Below are positions 18,885 to 28,257 of a stretch of 64,000 nucleotides of DNA, in pieces. Source of the DNA: Pseudomonadota bacterium. Its GTDB lineage: Bacteria > Pseudomonadota > Gammaproteobacteria > Pseudomonadales > Oceanobacteraceae. The notes under the pieces are model-generated. The model did no database searches. It worked only from the letters and a program-made list of their open reading frames with translations, and was not told the DNA's origin. The DNA is taken from positions 53,328 through 117,327 of the forward strand of contig JAIXHJ010000013.1 of assembly GCA_030145845.1 (NCBI GenBank), given 5' to 3'. The first letter of the stretch is position 1. Every line of letters starts with the position of its first letter. The position numbers and the translations under genes are program-made.

Positions 18885-21800
18885 ATGTCAGACCAGTATG
18901 TATTCAAGACGCGACGCAGCTATAACCGCTGGGTAGCGAACCAGACGCTGGAAGATTTCGCTCTGCGCTTTACCGCGAAAGAAGCCCGGCGCTGGTCCGC
19001 GGTGCGGGTATCCAACACCGCACTGGGGGCTATTTCCTTTCTGGCACTGGAAGCGATCGGTGCGGCCATTACCCTGATGTATGGTTTTGATAATGCGGTC
19101 AGTGCCATTCTGGTGGTGTCCGCCATTATTTTTCTGACCGCCATCCCGATCAGCTATTACGCCGCCCGCTATGGCGTAGATATCGATCTGCTCAGCCGTG
19201 GCGCCGGTTTTGGCTATATCGGCTCGACCATTACCTCGCTGATTTATGCGTCGTTTACCTTTATCTTTTTTGCGCTGGAAGCCGCCATTATGGCGTCGGC
19301 CATGGATATTCTGTTCGGCCTGCCGCTGATGGCCGGCTATCTGCTCAGCTCGCTGATTGTTATTCCGCTGGTGACCCATGGTATTACCCTGATCAGCCGC
19401 TTTCAGCTGTGGAGTCAGCCGCTGTGGGTGGTGCTGCAGATAACGCCTTTTGCTTTTATTCTCTGGCATGAATGGTCAACCGCGGCGGAATGGATCAACT
19501 TCCGCGGCGTGGCGGAAGTGCAGGATGAACTGAATAACAATGCACCAGAAGGTGGCGGACACTTTAATCTGATCTACTTTGGTGCGGCGTCGGCGGTAGT
19601 CTTTTCCCTGATTGCCCAGATCGGGGAGCAGGTCGACTTTCTGCGTTTTTTGCCGGAGCCGGGAAAAGATCCGCACAAGCGGGTGCGCTGGTGGGCAGCC
19701 CTGATCAGTGGCGGGCCGGGCTGGATTATTGCTGGTGCGGTGAAATTTATTGCCGGCTCGTTTCTCGCGGTACTGGCCCTGCAGCATGGTCTGGGACTGG
19801 CGGAAGCGTCTGATCCGACACAGATGTACCGCGTTGCCTTCAGCTATATCAGTGATTCGCCGCTGGTGGTGATGTCGCTGACCGGTATTTTCGTCATCCT
19901 CTGTCAGATCAAAATTAATGTGACCAACGCCTATGCCGGTTCCATTGCCTGGTCGAATTTCTTTTCCCGTCTGACGCACAGTCACCCCGGCCGGGTGGTG
20001 TGGCTGGTGTTCAACGTGATTATTGCCCTGCTGCTGATGGCACTGGGGGTGTATGAATCGCTGGAACATATTCTGGGTATTTATTCCAACGTTGCCGTGG
20101 CCTGGGTCGGAGCGCTGGTTGCTGATCTGGTTGTTAACAAGCCGCTGGGTCTTAGCCCGAAACACATCGAATTCAAACGGGCTTATCTGTACGACATCAA
20201 TCCGGTCGGTTTTGGTGCCATGCTGCTGGCCAGTCTGGTGGGTATTGTCAGTTACGTCGGGGTGCTGGGAGAGATGGCGCAGGCGATGTCATCGTATCTT
20301 TCCCTGCTGACGGCGTTTATTGTCTCGCCGGTGATCGCCGTTCTGACCCGGGGCAAATATTATCTGGCACGGGACATTATTCCGCTTGGCAGCGTGGCGG
20401 AAAAACTGCAGTGTGTGGTGTGTGACAACGTCTTTGACCGTGAAGATATTGCCCAGTGTCCGGCGTATAAAGGCCATATCTGTTCACTGTGCTGCACGCT
20501 GGAATCGCGCTGCCATGATCAGTGTAAAACCCGCTCACGTCTGAGTGATCAGGTGGAAACCCTGCTGGAAACCATGCTGCCGCAGCGCATTGTTGAACGC
20601 ATGAATCCGCGCCTGCTGCAGTTTACCGGCCTGTTGTCATTGATTGCCTGCATCGTCGGTGCCCTGTTCTGGCTGGTGTATATCCAGGTGCCGGCGACTT
20701 CATCCGGGCAGGCGCTGGTCGGGGCCACCCTGATTCAGGTCTATCTGCTGTTGCTGATTATTATCGGTGTGCTGATCTGGCTGTTTGTGCTGGCCAACGA
20801 AAGCCGGCAGTTCGCACTGGATGAAGCGGTCCGGCAGACAGAACTGCTGTCGCGCGAAATTGCTGCACACGAAGAAACCGACCGCGCGCTGCAGCAGGCC
20901 AAAGAAATGGCCGAGGCCGCCAACCATGCCAAAAGCCGTTACCTCGGTGGCATCAGTCATGAATTACGCAGCCCGCTGAATTCCATTCTCGGTTATGCCC
21001 AGCTGCTGGAAAAAGATCCGGAACTGCAGAATGCGCAGCGTAATAAAATCAGCCTGATCCGCCGCAGTGGCGATCATCTGGCAGACCTGATTGAAGGTCT
21101 GCTGGATATTTCCCGCATTGAAGCCGGGCGGCTGGAAATCCGCCGTGATGAAGTGGCCATCCGCTCGCTGCTGGACGAGCTGGTGGATATGTTCCGTCTG
21201 CAGGCGGAAAGTAAAGGCATCAGTTTTATTTATCAGGCGGCGGAATTTATGCCGGAATTTGTCAGTACGGATGAAAAACATCTGCGTCAGATTCTGATTA
21301 ATCTGTTATCCAATGCGGTGAAATTCACCTCTCAGGGTTCCGTTACCCTGGCGGTGCGTTACCGTAATCAGGTGGCTGAATTTACCGTGACGGATACCGG
21401 CGTCGGTATTGAAGCCGATGAAGTGACGCGTATTTTTCAGCCATTTGAACGTATCCGTAAACCCGGCCTGCCGCAGATGCCGGGTACCGGGCTGGGGCTG
21501 ACCATCAGCCAGTTGCTGGCCGATATTATGGGCGGCGAGATTACCGTCAGCAGTGAGCCGGGCAAGGGCAGCTGTTTCCGTCTGTCGCTGATGCTGTCGA
21601 GTATCGCCCGGCCACGTCAGGTCGGCAGCCCGTCACGCCGGATCTGTGGTTATAACGGCCCGGCAAGAACCATTATGGTGGTGGATGATGATGCCTCACA
21701 CCGCGGACTGATCAGTGAAATTCTGTTGCCGCTGGGTTTTATTGTGCTGGAAGCACAGGATGCGTACTCCTGTCTGGCGCAGCTGGACGAAGCGGAAATT

Positions 21801-22313
21801 GATCTGTTTCTGCTGGATATTTCCATGCCCGGTATGACCGGCTGGGAACTGCTGCGGACCCTGCGTAAACAGGGCATTAAAACCCCGGTCATTATGGTTT
21901 CAGCGGATGCCGAAGACCGTCATTCTGCGCTGGCCCAGGGCGCGGCAGAAATCGGTAAACGCACCAACAGTGATTATGTGATCAAACCCATCCGCGATCA
22001 GGTACTGCTGAGCAAACTGGGCGCGGTACTGGAACTGGAATGGAATTACCGGCAGGATCAGCCCCGCCATGCCGCCGGTGTGGCTGAAAACCGTATGGAA
22101 AGTCTGTGCCGTCAGATCGGTACGGCCGATGCGCGGGAGCTGATGACCATGGCGGAGCTGGGCTATGTCGGCGGCATTGAAAGTATGCTGAGCCGGATGG
22201 AGCAGGATGGCATTGACGCCGGTTGCCTGACGCTGCTGCGTGAGCAGGTTAAACAATATCAGTTTGCGGCCATTATTTCGGTCTGCCAGAAGGTACTGAA
22301 ACATGAACCGTGA
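18885..22313 (+). CDS. NCS1 transporter-fused hybrid histidine kinase
   Basis: An 1142-residue fusion. Residues about 25-500 form a 12-helix NCS1-type (cytosine/purine permease-like) transporter. A Cys-rich segment follows (CVVCDNVF, then CSLCC and CHDQC; about 510-555), then two more membrane helices, a coiled coil, HisKA with phosphoacceptor His692 in ISHELRSPLN, a HATPase domain (DTGVGI, GTGLGLT), and a receiver domain with Asp978 in LLDISMPG. A short Hpt-less tail ends the protein. ATG 18885 is preferred over TTG 18816 because conserved sequence begins just after it. It probably senses a nitrogenous solute through its transporter part and signals to the response regulator overlapping its 3' end. 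Confidence 0.9.
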   Translation: MSDQYVFKTRRSYNRWVANQTLEDFALRFTAKEARRWSAVRVSNTALGAISFLALEAIGAAITLMYGFDNAVSAILVVSAIIFLTAIPISYYAARYGVDIDLLSRGAGFGYIGSTITSLIYASFTFIFFALEAAIMASAMDILFGLPLMAGYLLSSLIVIPLVTHGITLISRFQLWSQPLWVVLQITPFAFILWHEWSTAAEWINFRGVAEVQDELNNNAPEGGGHFNLIYFGAASAVVFSLIAQIGEQVDFLRFLPEPGKDPHKRVRWWAALISGGPGWIIAGAVKFIAGSFLAVLALQHGLGLAEASDPTQMYRVAFSYISDSPLVVMSLTGIFVILCQIKINVTNAYAGSIAWSNFFSRLTHSHPGRVVWLVFNVIIALLLMALGVYESLEHILGIYSNVAVAWVGALVADLVVNKPLGLSPKHIEFKRAYLYDINPVGFGAMLLASLVGIVSYVGVLGEMAQAMSSYLSLLTAFIVSPVIAVLTRGKYYLARDIIPLGSVAEKLQCVVCDNVFDREDIAQCPAYKGHICSLCCTLESRCHDQCKTRSRLSDQVETLLETMLPQRIVERMNPRLLQFTGLLSLIACIVGALFWLVYIQVPATSSGQALVGATLIQVYLLLLIIIGVLIWLFVLANESRQFALDEAVRQTELLSREIAAHEETDRALQQAKEMAEAANHAKSRYLGGISHELRSPLNSILGYAQLLEKDPELQNAQRNKISLIRRSGDHLADLIEGLLDISRIEAGRLEIRRDEVAIRSLLDELVDMFRLQAESKGISFIYQAAEFMPEFVSTDEKHLRQILINLLSNAVKFTSQGSVTLAVRYRNQVAEFTVTDTGVGIEADEVTRIFQPFERIRKPGLPQMPGTGLGLTISQLLADIMGGEITVSSEPGKGSCFRLSLMLSSIARPRQVGSPSRRICGYNGPARTIMVVDDDASHRGLISEILLPLGFIVLEAQDAYSCLAQLDEAEIDLFLLDISMPGMTGWELLRTLRKQGIKTPVIMVSADAEDRHSALAQGAAEIGKRTNSDYVIKPIRDQVLLSKLGAVLELEWNYRQDQPRHAAGVAENRMESLCRQIGTADARELMTMAELGYVGGIESMLSRMEQDGIDAGCLTLLREQVKQYQFAAIISVCQKVLKHEP

Positions 22314-23220
22314 AACCAATAAAGGCGTGGTACTGATTGCGGATGATACCGCTGAATCGCTGAGCATGCTGAACGAAGCCCTGACCCAGTCCGGCTATAC
22401 CGTACTGGTGGCGATGGATGGCGTACAGGCACTGAGCATTGCCGGGCGCATGACACCCGACCTGATTCTGCTGGATGCCATCATGCCCAATATGGATGGC
22501 TTTGAAGCCTGTACCCAGCTGAAGGCTGATGTGGATCTGCAGGATATCCCGGTGATTTTTATGACGGGGTTGAGCGACAGTCAGGATGTGGTGCGCGGGC
22601 TGGAAAGCGGCGGTGTGGATTATCTCACCAAGCCGGTAAAAATTGACGAATTACTGGCCCGGGTGCAGGTGCATATGACCAACGCCCGCAAAACCCAGAG
22701 TGCCCGTGGTGCCCTGAATGAACTGGGTCAGCCGGCGTTTTCCTGTTCCCTGCACGGTGAACTTTACTGGTGTACCAACCGCGCGCTGGAATTGCTGGAG
22801 AATCTGGGCACTGACTGTGCCGGGCTGGAAACGGTTCTCGCCCGCGAGGCCAGCAGCTGGCTCAGCCGCGGGCCGCAGAAACACAGTCAGATGCGTATTG
22901 ATATCGGCAGCAAAACCCTCAGTCTGCGCCTGCTGGGCCAGCCTTATCCGGGGGAATATCTGCTGCGTCTGGTGGACGAAGACGATCTGGCATTATGTCA
23001 GGATCTGCGCGGCCATTTTCAGCTCACTGAACGGGAAGCCGAAGTGCTGCTGTGGCTGGCCCGCGGCAAGAGCAATCAGGAAATCGGCCAGATTCTGACC
23101 ATGAGCCCGCGTACCGTGAACAAGCATCTGGAGCAGGTATTCCGCAAGCTGGAAGTTGAGAACCGCACCTCGGCGGCGGCCGTCAGTCTCGGCTATCTGT
23201 CCGGTATCAAGCTGCTCTGA
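22303..23220 (+). CDS. LuxR-type response regulator (REC-HTH)
   Basis: A 305-residue regulator: receiver domain at 8-125 with phosphoacceptor Asp58 (LLDAIMPNMDG) and the conserved Lys in TKPV, an unrecognised middle (about 140-235), and a C-terminal GerE/LuxR helix-turn-helix (LTEREAEVLLWLARGKSNQEIG ending near 270, then SPRTVNKHLEQVFRKLEVENR). Its start overlaps the kinase gene by 11 bases, so the two are translationally coupled. The likely targets are the divergent amide operon and itself. Confidence 0.92.
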   Translation: MNRETNKGVVLIADDTAESLSMLNEALTQSGYTVLVAMDGVQALSIAGRMTPDLILLDAIMPNMDGFEACTQLKADVDLQDIPVIFMTGLSDSQDVVRGLESGGVDYLTKPVKIDELLARVQVHMTNARKTQSARGALNELGQPAFSCSLHGELYWCTNRALELLENLGTDCAGLETVLAREASSWLSRGPQKHSQMRIDIGSKTLSLRLLGQPYPGEYLLRLVDEDDLALCQDLRGHFQLTEREAEVLLWLARGKSNQEIGQILTMSPRTVNKHLEQVFRKLEVENRTSAAAVSLGYLSGIKLL

Positions 23221-23224
23221 CTTA

Positions 23225-23269
23225 GTGATACCGGAAATTCAATATAAATATTGATTTTGTATCACTTTT
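23225..23269 (+). terminator. Long near-perfect palindrome after the response regulator
   Basis: GTGATAC (23225-23231) pairs with GTATCAC (23259-23265), and inside it CAATAT pairs with ATATTG around an AA centre; TTTT follows. It forms a stem of roughly 19 pairs with few mismatches and probably ends the kinase-regulator transcript. Its symmetry would also fit an operator for the glutathione transferase gene. Confidence 0.5.
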
Positions 23270-23366
23270 AAAGTGCCGTACTTTCCCTTACTGTATCCCT
23301 CCTGTTACCTGCCGGCCGGCAGGTCTGCCAATCAATACAACCAATAAACACAACAAAGGCTCAGCT

Positions 23367-23981
23367 ATGAAACTCTACAGTGCGCACAAAGCCCCGGGCC
23401 CGCGCCGGGCGCTGATGGCTCTGGCGGAAAAGGGCATCACGGATGTCGAGGTCGTGAATCTGGATCTGGCCGCTGGTGACAACCTGACCGATGAATTCAG
23501 CCGTATGAATCCGATGAAAAAAGTACCGGTACTGGAACTCGACAGCGGTGAATGTATTGCCGAAGCCGGTGCCATATACCGTTATCTCGAGGAAATCTGT
23601 CCGCAACCGCCACTGCTTGGTACCGGGGCTGAACAGAAAGCGCGCATTGAAATGTGGGACCGCCGGCTGGAACAGTATTTCCTTATGCCGGTCGGGCAGT
23701 GTTTCCAGCATTCCAGCGGATTTTTCAAAGACCGCATGACGCCGGTGGCGGACTGGGGACAGGAATGCGGCCGTCAGGCAGCGGCGTTTCTGCCGGTGCT
23801 GGAAGCACAGTTACAGCAGCATGAATTTGTTGCCGGTGAAGTGTTTTCGGTAGCGGATATTACCGCCGTCTGCACGCTGGAATTTGCGCGTATTATCAGC
23901 CTGCGGCCGGGGGAAGAATTTCCGGCCATTCAGCGCTGGCATGAACAGCTGAAGCAGCGTCAGGGCTATCTGGTGCTGTAA
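23367..23981 (+). CDS. Glutathione S-transferase family protein
   Basis: A 204-residue protein with an N-terminal thioredoxin fold (KLYSAHKAPGPRR, KVPVLEL with the conserved cis-Pro, and EAGAIYRYLEE, the usual glutathione gamma-glutamyl contact) and an all-helical C-terminal domain ending FPAIQRWHEQL. Such enzymes conjugate or reduce electrophiles with glutathione; the substrate cannot be predicted. There is no Cys or Ser at the standard beta/omega-class catalytic position, as the residues there are Ser-Ala-His-Lys, so Ser5 may serve. Confidence 0.88.
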   Translation: MKLYSAHKAPGPRRALMALAEKGITDVEVVNLDLAAGDNLTDEFSRMNPMKKVPVLELDSGECIAEAGAIYRYLEEICPQPPLLGTGAEQKARIEMWDRRLEQYFLMPVGQCFQHSSGFFKDRMTPVADWGQECGRQAAAFLPVLEAQLQQHEFVAGEVFSVADITAVCTLEFARIISLRPGEEFPAIQRWHEQLKQRQGYLVL

Positions 23982-24105
23982 GGCGCGGCTTCTTTGGGGC
24001 TGGCCCGGTAAAAACGTGTGAGCCCTGCGCTGGTGGCTGGCGAGAACTGAATGGCTGGCCTGTGGTCACAGGCAGTACATTCACAGTGACAGAGAAGGAG
24101 CCTGT

Positions 24106-24720
24106 ATGATTCCTGAAGGACTGAATATCTGTATTCTCTCGGCCAGTCACCGCGATGGTTCACAGAGCCTGCGCATCGCTGAACATCTGCGTACACACTT
24201 CCTCGCTGGCCAGGCCAGTCTGATTGATCTTAACCGTGACCGCCTGCCGTTATGGGATGGTCAGCCGGCGGATGAAAGCGGTGAAGAAACCGCCGCCACC
24301 GTGGCGCGGTTGCGGGCAACCCTGAACCGTGCCGATGCTTTTGTGCTGGTGGTACCGGAATGGCACGGTATGGCACCGGCCGGACTGAAAAACTTTTTCC
24401 TCTGGTTCGGAGCGGAGGAACTGGCACATAAACCGGCGCTGCTGGTCAGTGTGTCTGCTGGCACGGGGGGCGCCATGGTGATCAATGAACTGCGCGCCAA
24501 CAGTTATAAAAATACCCGCCTGAATTACCTGCCTGAGCACCTGATTTTCCGTGATGTCCGTCATCTGTGGACTGAGGATGGTCAGGGCGATAGTGATGAG
24601 TATCTGGAAAAGCGCACAAAGTACGCCCTGGGCCTGCTGATCACTTACACTGAAGCACTCAAACCTCAGCGCACAGCGCTGGCAGCAGGCCTGCAGGATT
24701 ACCCCAATGGTATGTCATAA
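24106..24720 (+). CDS. NADPH-dependent FMN reductase family protein
   Basis: A 204-residue flavodoxin-fold protein. The phosphate-binding loop SASHRDGSQSLRIAEHL (residues about 13-29) binds FMN, and VPEWHGMAPAGLKN near 85 replaces the more usual PEYNGS-type stretch while keeping its shape. Family members reduce FMN, azo dyes, quinones or chromate with NAD(P)H. It stands alone between the glutathione transferase and LuxR regulator genes; both upstream and downstream gaps are over 100 bases, so it is probably a single-gene transcript. Confidence 0.85.
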   Translation: MIPEGLNICILSASHRDGSQSLRIAEHLRTHFLAGQASLIDLNRDRLPLWDGQPADESGEETAATVARLRATLNRADAFVLVVPEWHGMAPAGLKNFFLWFGAEELAHKPALLVSVSAGTGGAMVINELRANSYKNTRLNYLPEHLIFRDVRHLWTEDGQGDSDEYLEKRTKYALGLLITYTEALKPQRTALAAGLQDYPNGMS

Positions 24721-24876
24721 GGTGTTCTTCCGGCAGCACTTCTGCCGCTGACGGCAAGGGTCCTGTAGCGCCATAGGTGACATAATGACCAGAAACGTTT
24801 CCTGACTCCCGGCCAGGCGTTATGCTTGGGTTTCCTGCAGCCATCTCAACACGGCGCTGAAACTGCGGAAACGGAC

Positions 24877-26058
24877 ATGGATATATCAGAGTCAGGTTTA
24901 TCGGTTGTTCCGGACAGCCAGCTGATGGAGTCTCTGTACCAAACGGTGCAGAGACCACAGGAGTGGGAGGAGTTTCTCAACCGTCTGGTCAGAACACTGG
25001 ATGCCCGCTCAGCCCGGATTCTTTTTATGAACCGCACTGCTGATGAAGTGGTTAATGGTGTGGCGGTCAATCATGACGCTGCCTTTATGGATCAGTACAA
25101 GGCTTATTACGTTAATAAATGTCCCTGGCGGCCGGAGCTGGCACAGAAAAAGCCGGGCAGACTCTATTCCACTTATCTTGATTTCAGCTGCCGGCAGAAG
25201 GCTTTCCGCCAGACCGAGTTTTACCATGACTGGGCCAGACCGCAGCAGATCGAACACGGTATCTGTGGCACGGTACTGAAAGGACCGGAGCATACGATTC
25301 AGCTGCTGGTGCAACGCACTGCAGATGCCGGCCATTTTACCCGCAGCGAAACCGACCAGTTCAATAACCTCTGGGTTCCTCATATACAGAATGCGATACG
25401 GCTGAGTGCCGATGCTGAGCAGATGCGCCGGGTGATGGAAACGGCGAACGGCCTGGCAGAAACCTATGCTCAGCCTTTCGCACTGCTGGACTCAGAACTG
25501 TACGTCCGTTATGTCAGCCCCTCCATGGTTCAGTCTGTTGAGCACAGCCGGGGGCTGCAGCTGAAAGGTAATCGCTTACGGGCGCTGCAGGGGCATGATA
25601 ATGACAGCCTGTACCGCTTACTGCGTGATGCATCAAATGCTGCTCAGGGGAAAAATTACACCGCGGGAGAGCAGCTGTCGGTCAGTGCTGACGCGGATGA
25701 TCATCTGGTGCTGCGGGTAGCGCCGTGTCCTGCGGCAGCGGGCATCCGGCTTTTTCCCGGCAACGATGCGTTTGTTGCAGTGTTCCTGAAATCCGACCGT
25801 ACGGTGTTCCGTTGCGCGGCGGATATGCTGATGGCAGAGTTCGGCCTGACGCGGCGTGAATCTTATCTGGCCATGCAGCTCTGTGCCGGGCATTCACTGG
25901 AAAATATGGCTGCGCACGATGGGGTGTCGGTGGGAACTCTGCGTAAACAGCTGAAGTCCATCTATCAGAAGACCGAGACCCACCGACAGGCACAGCTGGT
26001 CAGTCTGTTACTGAACAGTTTTGCCGCCAGCCGCACCGCAGGCCCGGGCTTTCTTTAA
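24877..26058 (+). CDS. LuxR-family transcriptional regulator
   Basis: A 393-residue protein with a C-terminal LuxR-type helix-turn-helix (about 325-385: FGLTRRESYLAMQLCAG, SVGTLRKQLKSIYQKTET). The long N-terminal region contains a GAF- or PAS-like part with no recognisable ligand site; it has no receiver phosphorylation motif and no acyl-homoserine-lactone signature. ATG 24877 is taken as the start; an in-frame TTG at 24826 is possible. It lies just upstream of the large lipoprotein gene, with a perfect palindrome between them, suggesting direct control. Confidence 0.8.
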   Translation: MDISESGLSVVPDSQLMESLYQTVQRPQEWEEFLNRLVRTLDARSARILFMNRTADEVVNGVAVNHDAAFMDQYKAYYVNKCPWRPELAQKKPGRLYSTYLDFSCRQKAFRQTEFYHDWARPQQIEHGICGTVLKGPEHTIQLLVQRTADAGHFTRSETDQFNNLWVPHIQNAIRLSADAEQMRRVMETANGLAETYAQPFALLDSELYVRYVSPSMVQSVEHSRGLQLKGNRLRALQGHDNDSLYRLLRDASNAAQGKNYTAGEQLSVSADADDHLVLRVAPCPAAAGIRLFPGNDAFVAVFLKSDRTVFRCAADMLMAEFGLTRRESYLAMQLCAGHSLENMAAHDGVSVGTLRKQLKSIYQKTETHRQAQLVSLLLNSFAASRTAGPGFL

Positions 26059-26065
26059 ATCTTCC

Positions 26066-26077
26066 CCCCATATGGGG
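26066..26077. promoter_or_regulatory. Perfect palindrome CCCCATATGGGG upstream of the lipoprotein gene
   Basis: A twelve-base perfect palindrome, starting eight bases after the LuxR regulator stop and about 60 bases before the lipoprotein start. Its symmetry and place suggest an operator; the binding protein is unknown. Confidence 0.35.
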
Positions 26078-26139
26078 TAAACAAGCCGTGATTTAACCCG
26101 TTAGTCTGACCTTTTCTATGGCTCGAAAAGGAAGATATT

Positions 26140-28161
26140 GTGGTCTCACTCAAAAAGATACCCAGCCTTGTTGTCTGTTCTTTTGCTTTCATCCTGACGG
26201 CCTGTGGTGGCGGTGGAAGCTCTTCTTCTTCTGACGGGGAAAGCATAAGCGATGGCACTGCAATCTCTGGTACTGCCACGGCGCCTGCCGGCAGTGTGGC
26301 TTCCCTTACCTCCTATGGCTGGCAGATTGCCCTGCGTGATTTTCTGATCAGCCCGGCCCAGGCCGCGATTGATGGTTTATCCGCTGTGGAAGGCGCGACG
26401 GTTGAGCTGATTCAGGTGGATGATAACGGCGATCAGGTCGGTGATGTCCTGGCCACTGCGGTGACCAGTATTAGCGGCGATTACAACCTGACAGTGCCGG
26501 CCGGAACCAGTCTGGCAGGTAATCTGGTGGTACGTATTACCGGCACCGGCGGTACCGAAATGCGCGCACAGGTCGTTGAGCAGGATGTGGATATCAACCC
26601 CATCACCGAATATGTACTGAGCAAATTCATCGACCAGGGCAGCGAGCTGGGGTCTTTGACAACGGCTTCAGTGATCCGCCTGACCGGACAGGTTGAGGAG
26701 TTTGATCTGACTGCGACCAGCGATCTGCAGACCATGCTGGCGGCACTGGAAGATGAAACCGGCGCCTTTGTCGAAGAGCAGATCGATATTATCGATACCG
26801 GCACCGGCGATGCCAGTGCACTGGCCGGAACCTACCGCTCATTCGAATTTGCGCTGGGTCTGCATGATGATGACGGCAGCAATGGCGTTGGCGATTACAG
26901 CAAGGAAGCCACCGTTCTGGAATTCAGCCTGACTGACAATGGTGATGGCAGTGCCGATGTCACCACAGGTGGCAGTGACTACTGGTGGTCAACCCAGTCT
27001 GTTTATAACGATGCCTGGACACTCAATTATGTGGTGGAAGAAGAAACCGGCGGTGACACCATTACCGTTCAGGTCAGCGACGGTGATGTGCTCAATATCG
27101 AGAGCGAATTTGAAGAAGATATTGATGGTGACTATGGCTGGCGCTGGCCGCCGTATGTGATGCGCCTGCAGAAAGCAGCCAACAATAAAGTGCTGCTGGG
27201 TGCCTTTACCGCAGCGGCTGTACGTTATGAAACCACGGATACCAATGACGATGGCGAAAAAGATGCCGTTGATCCTGATGCCCGCAGTGGTGACGAAGTA
27301 TTTTCCTATCTCTTTATTGCCGCAGATAAACCGCAGTCTATGACCGCCTCGGATCTGAGCGGTGATTACGGTGTTGTCGAGCTGGCGGTGAATACAGACG
27401 AAAATGGCTATTACGGCCTGTCGACCAGTAACTTTATCGCCAGCTTTGATGGTGTGGGGGCACTGGACCTCAGTACCACAAGTGGTGATGAACTGGAGCG
27501 CAGTGGCACCACGGTGACTTACACCAGCGGTGATGATATCGCCGAGACTGATATCCCATACAGCGTGTCAGCGGATGGTTCAACCTTCACTGCCGGTGGC
27601 GAGGATGTTACCAGTCTGTTCAGCAGCGACTATCAGCTGATGCTGTTGCATTCTGTGACCACCGCTGATGACAGCATCACTGACGATGAATACTTCTCTG
27701 AGGTCGAAGCGGTTAATTCCTACGGCGTTAAATTGCCGGATGCACAACTGGATCTGAGCGGTAAAGAATACCGTCTGGTTTACAACGGTGAGATGCTGAG
27801 CGGATCCGCTACGGCACTGAGCACAGGCCGCTTCTCCAATACTCTGACCGTAAACAGCGACGGCCTGTCCGGTACCCTGAGTTTTGCCGCGCTGGTGGCA
27901 GAGAAATCATCCGCAGCGGCGGATATCGAAGCGGATAACGATGCAGAAGCCACGGATTATGATGTGAGCTTTACGCTGGCGGCGAATGGCGTCTCGGCCA
28001 TGACACTCACGGATGCCGGTGACACCAACACGGTGACATTGACCGGGTATTTCTCCGCTGATGGAGCGCTGGGTGTATTCCGTGTGTCATCGGCTGAGAC
28101 GGGTTCCGACCCGGATCAGCTGGGTGTTGCTTTCCTGGTGGAAGTGAATGCTGACAATTAA
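26140..28161 (+). CDS. Large acidic lipoprotein of unknown function
   Basis: A 673-residue exported lipoprotein. The signal peptide ends in a lipobox LTAC with Cys22, followed by Gly4 and a Ser run that acts as a flexible tether. An early part (about 45-160) has a carboxypeptidase-regulatory or Ig-like beta fold (VEGATVELIQVDDNGD). The remainder is strongly acidic and beta-rich, with a calcium-loop-like DTNDDGEKDAVDPD near residue 366. No enzyme motif is seen. The GTG start has AGGA eight bases upstream. It is probably anchored in the outer membrane, and its expression may depend on the adjacent LuxR regulator. Confidence 0.85.
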   Translation: MVSLKKIPSLVVCSFAFILTACGGGGSSSSSDGESISDGTAISGTATAPAGSVASLTSYGWQIALRDFLISPAQAAIDGLSAVEGATVELIQVDDNGDQVGDVLATAVTSISGDYNLTVPAGTSLAGNLVVRITGTGGTEMRAQVVEQDVDINPITEYVLSKFIDQGSELGSLTTASVIRLTGQVEEFDLTATSDLQTMLAALEDETGAFVEEQIDIIDTGTGDASALAGTYRSFEFALGLHDDDGSNGVGDYSKEATVLEFSLTDNGDGSADVTTGGSDYWWSTQSVYNDAWTLNYVVEEETGGDTITVQVSDGDVLNIESEFEEDIDGDYGWRWPPYVMRLQKAANNKVLLGAFTAAAVRYETTDTNDDGEKDAVDPDARSGDEVFSYLFIAADKPQSMTASDLSGDYGVVELAVNTDENGYYGLSTSNFIASFDGVGALDLSTTSGDELERSGTTVTYTSGDDIAETDIPYSVSADGSTFTAGGEDVTSLFSSDYQLMLLHSVTTADDSITDDEYFSEVEAVNSYGVKLPDAQLDLSGKEYRLVYNGEMLSGSATALSTGRFSNTLTVNSDGLSGTLSFAALVAEKSSAAADIEADNDAEATDYDVSFTLAANGVSAMTLTDAGDTNTVTLTGYFSADGALGVFRVSSAETGSDPDQLGVAFLVEVNADN

Positions 28162-28200
28162 CGGCATGCGTTGAACCTGTCTCTGCATCTGTGCTTATAT

Positions 28201-28242
28201 CGGGTCTGATTATCGTGCTGGTAATCAGACCCGTTTGTTATT
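28201..28242 (+). terminator. Rho-independent terminator of the lipoprotein gene
   Basis: Perfect 12-base arms (CGGGTCTGATTA/TAATCAGACCCG) with a nine-base loop, followed by TTTGTTATT. It ends only 15 bases before the next start codon. Confidence 0.88.
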
Positions 28243-28257
28243 CAGCAGGACGCAGAG

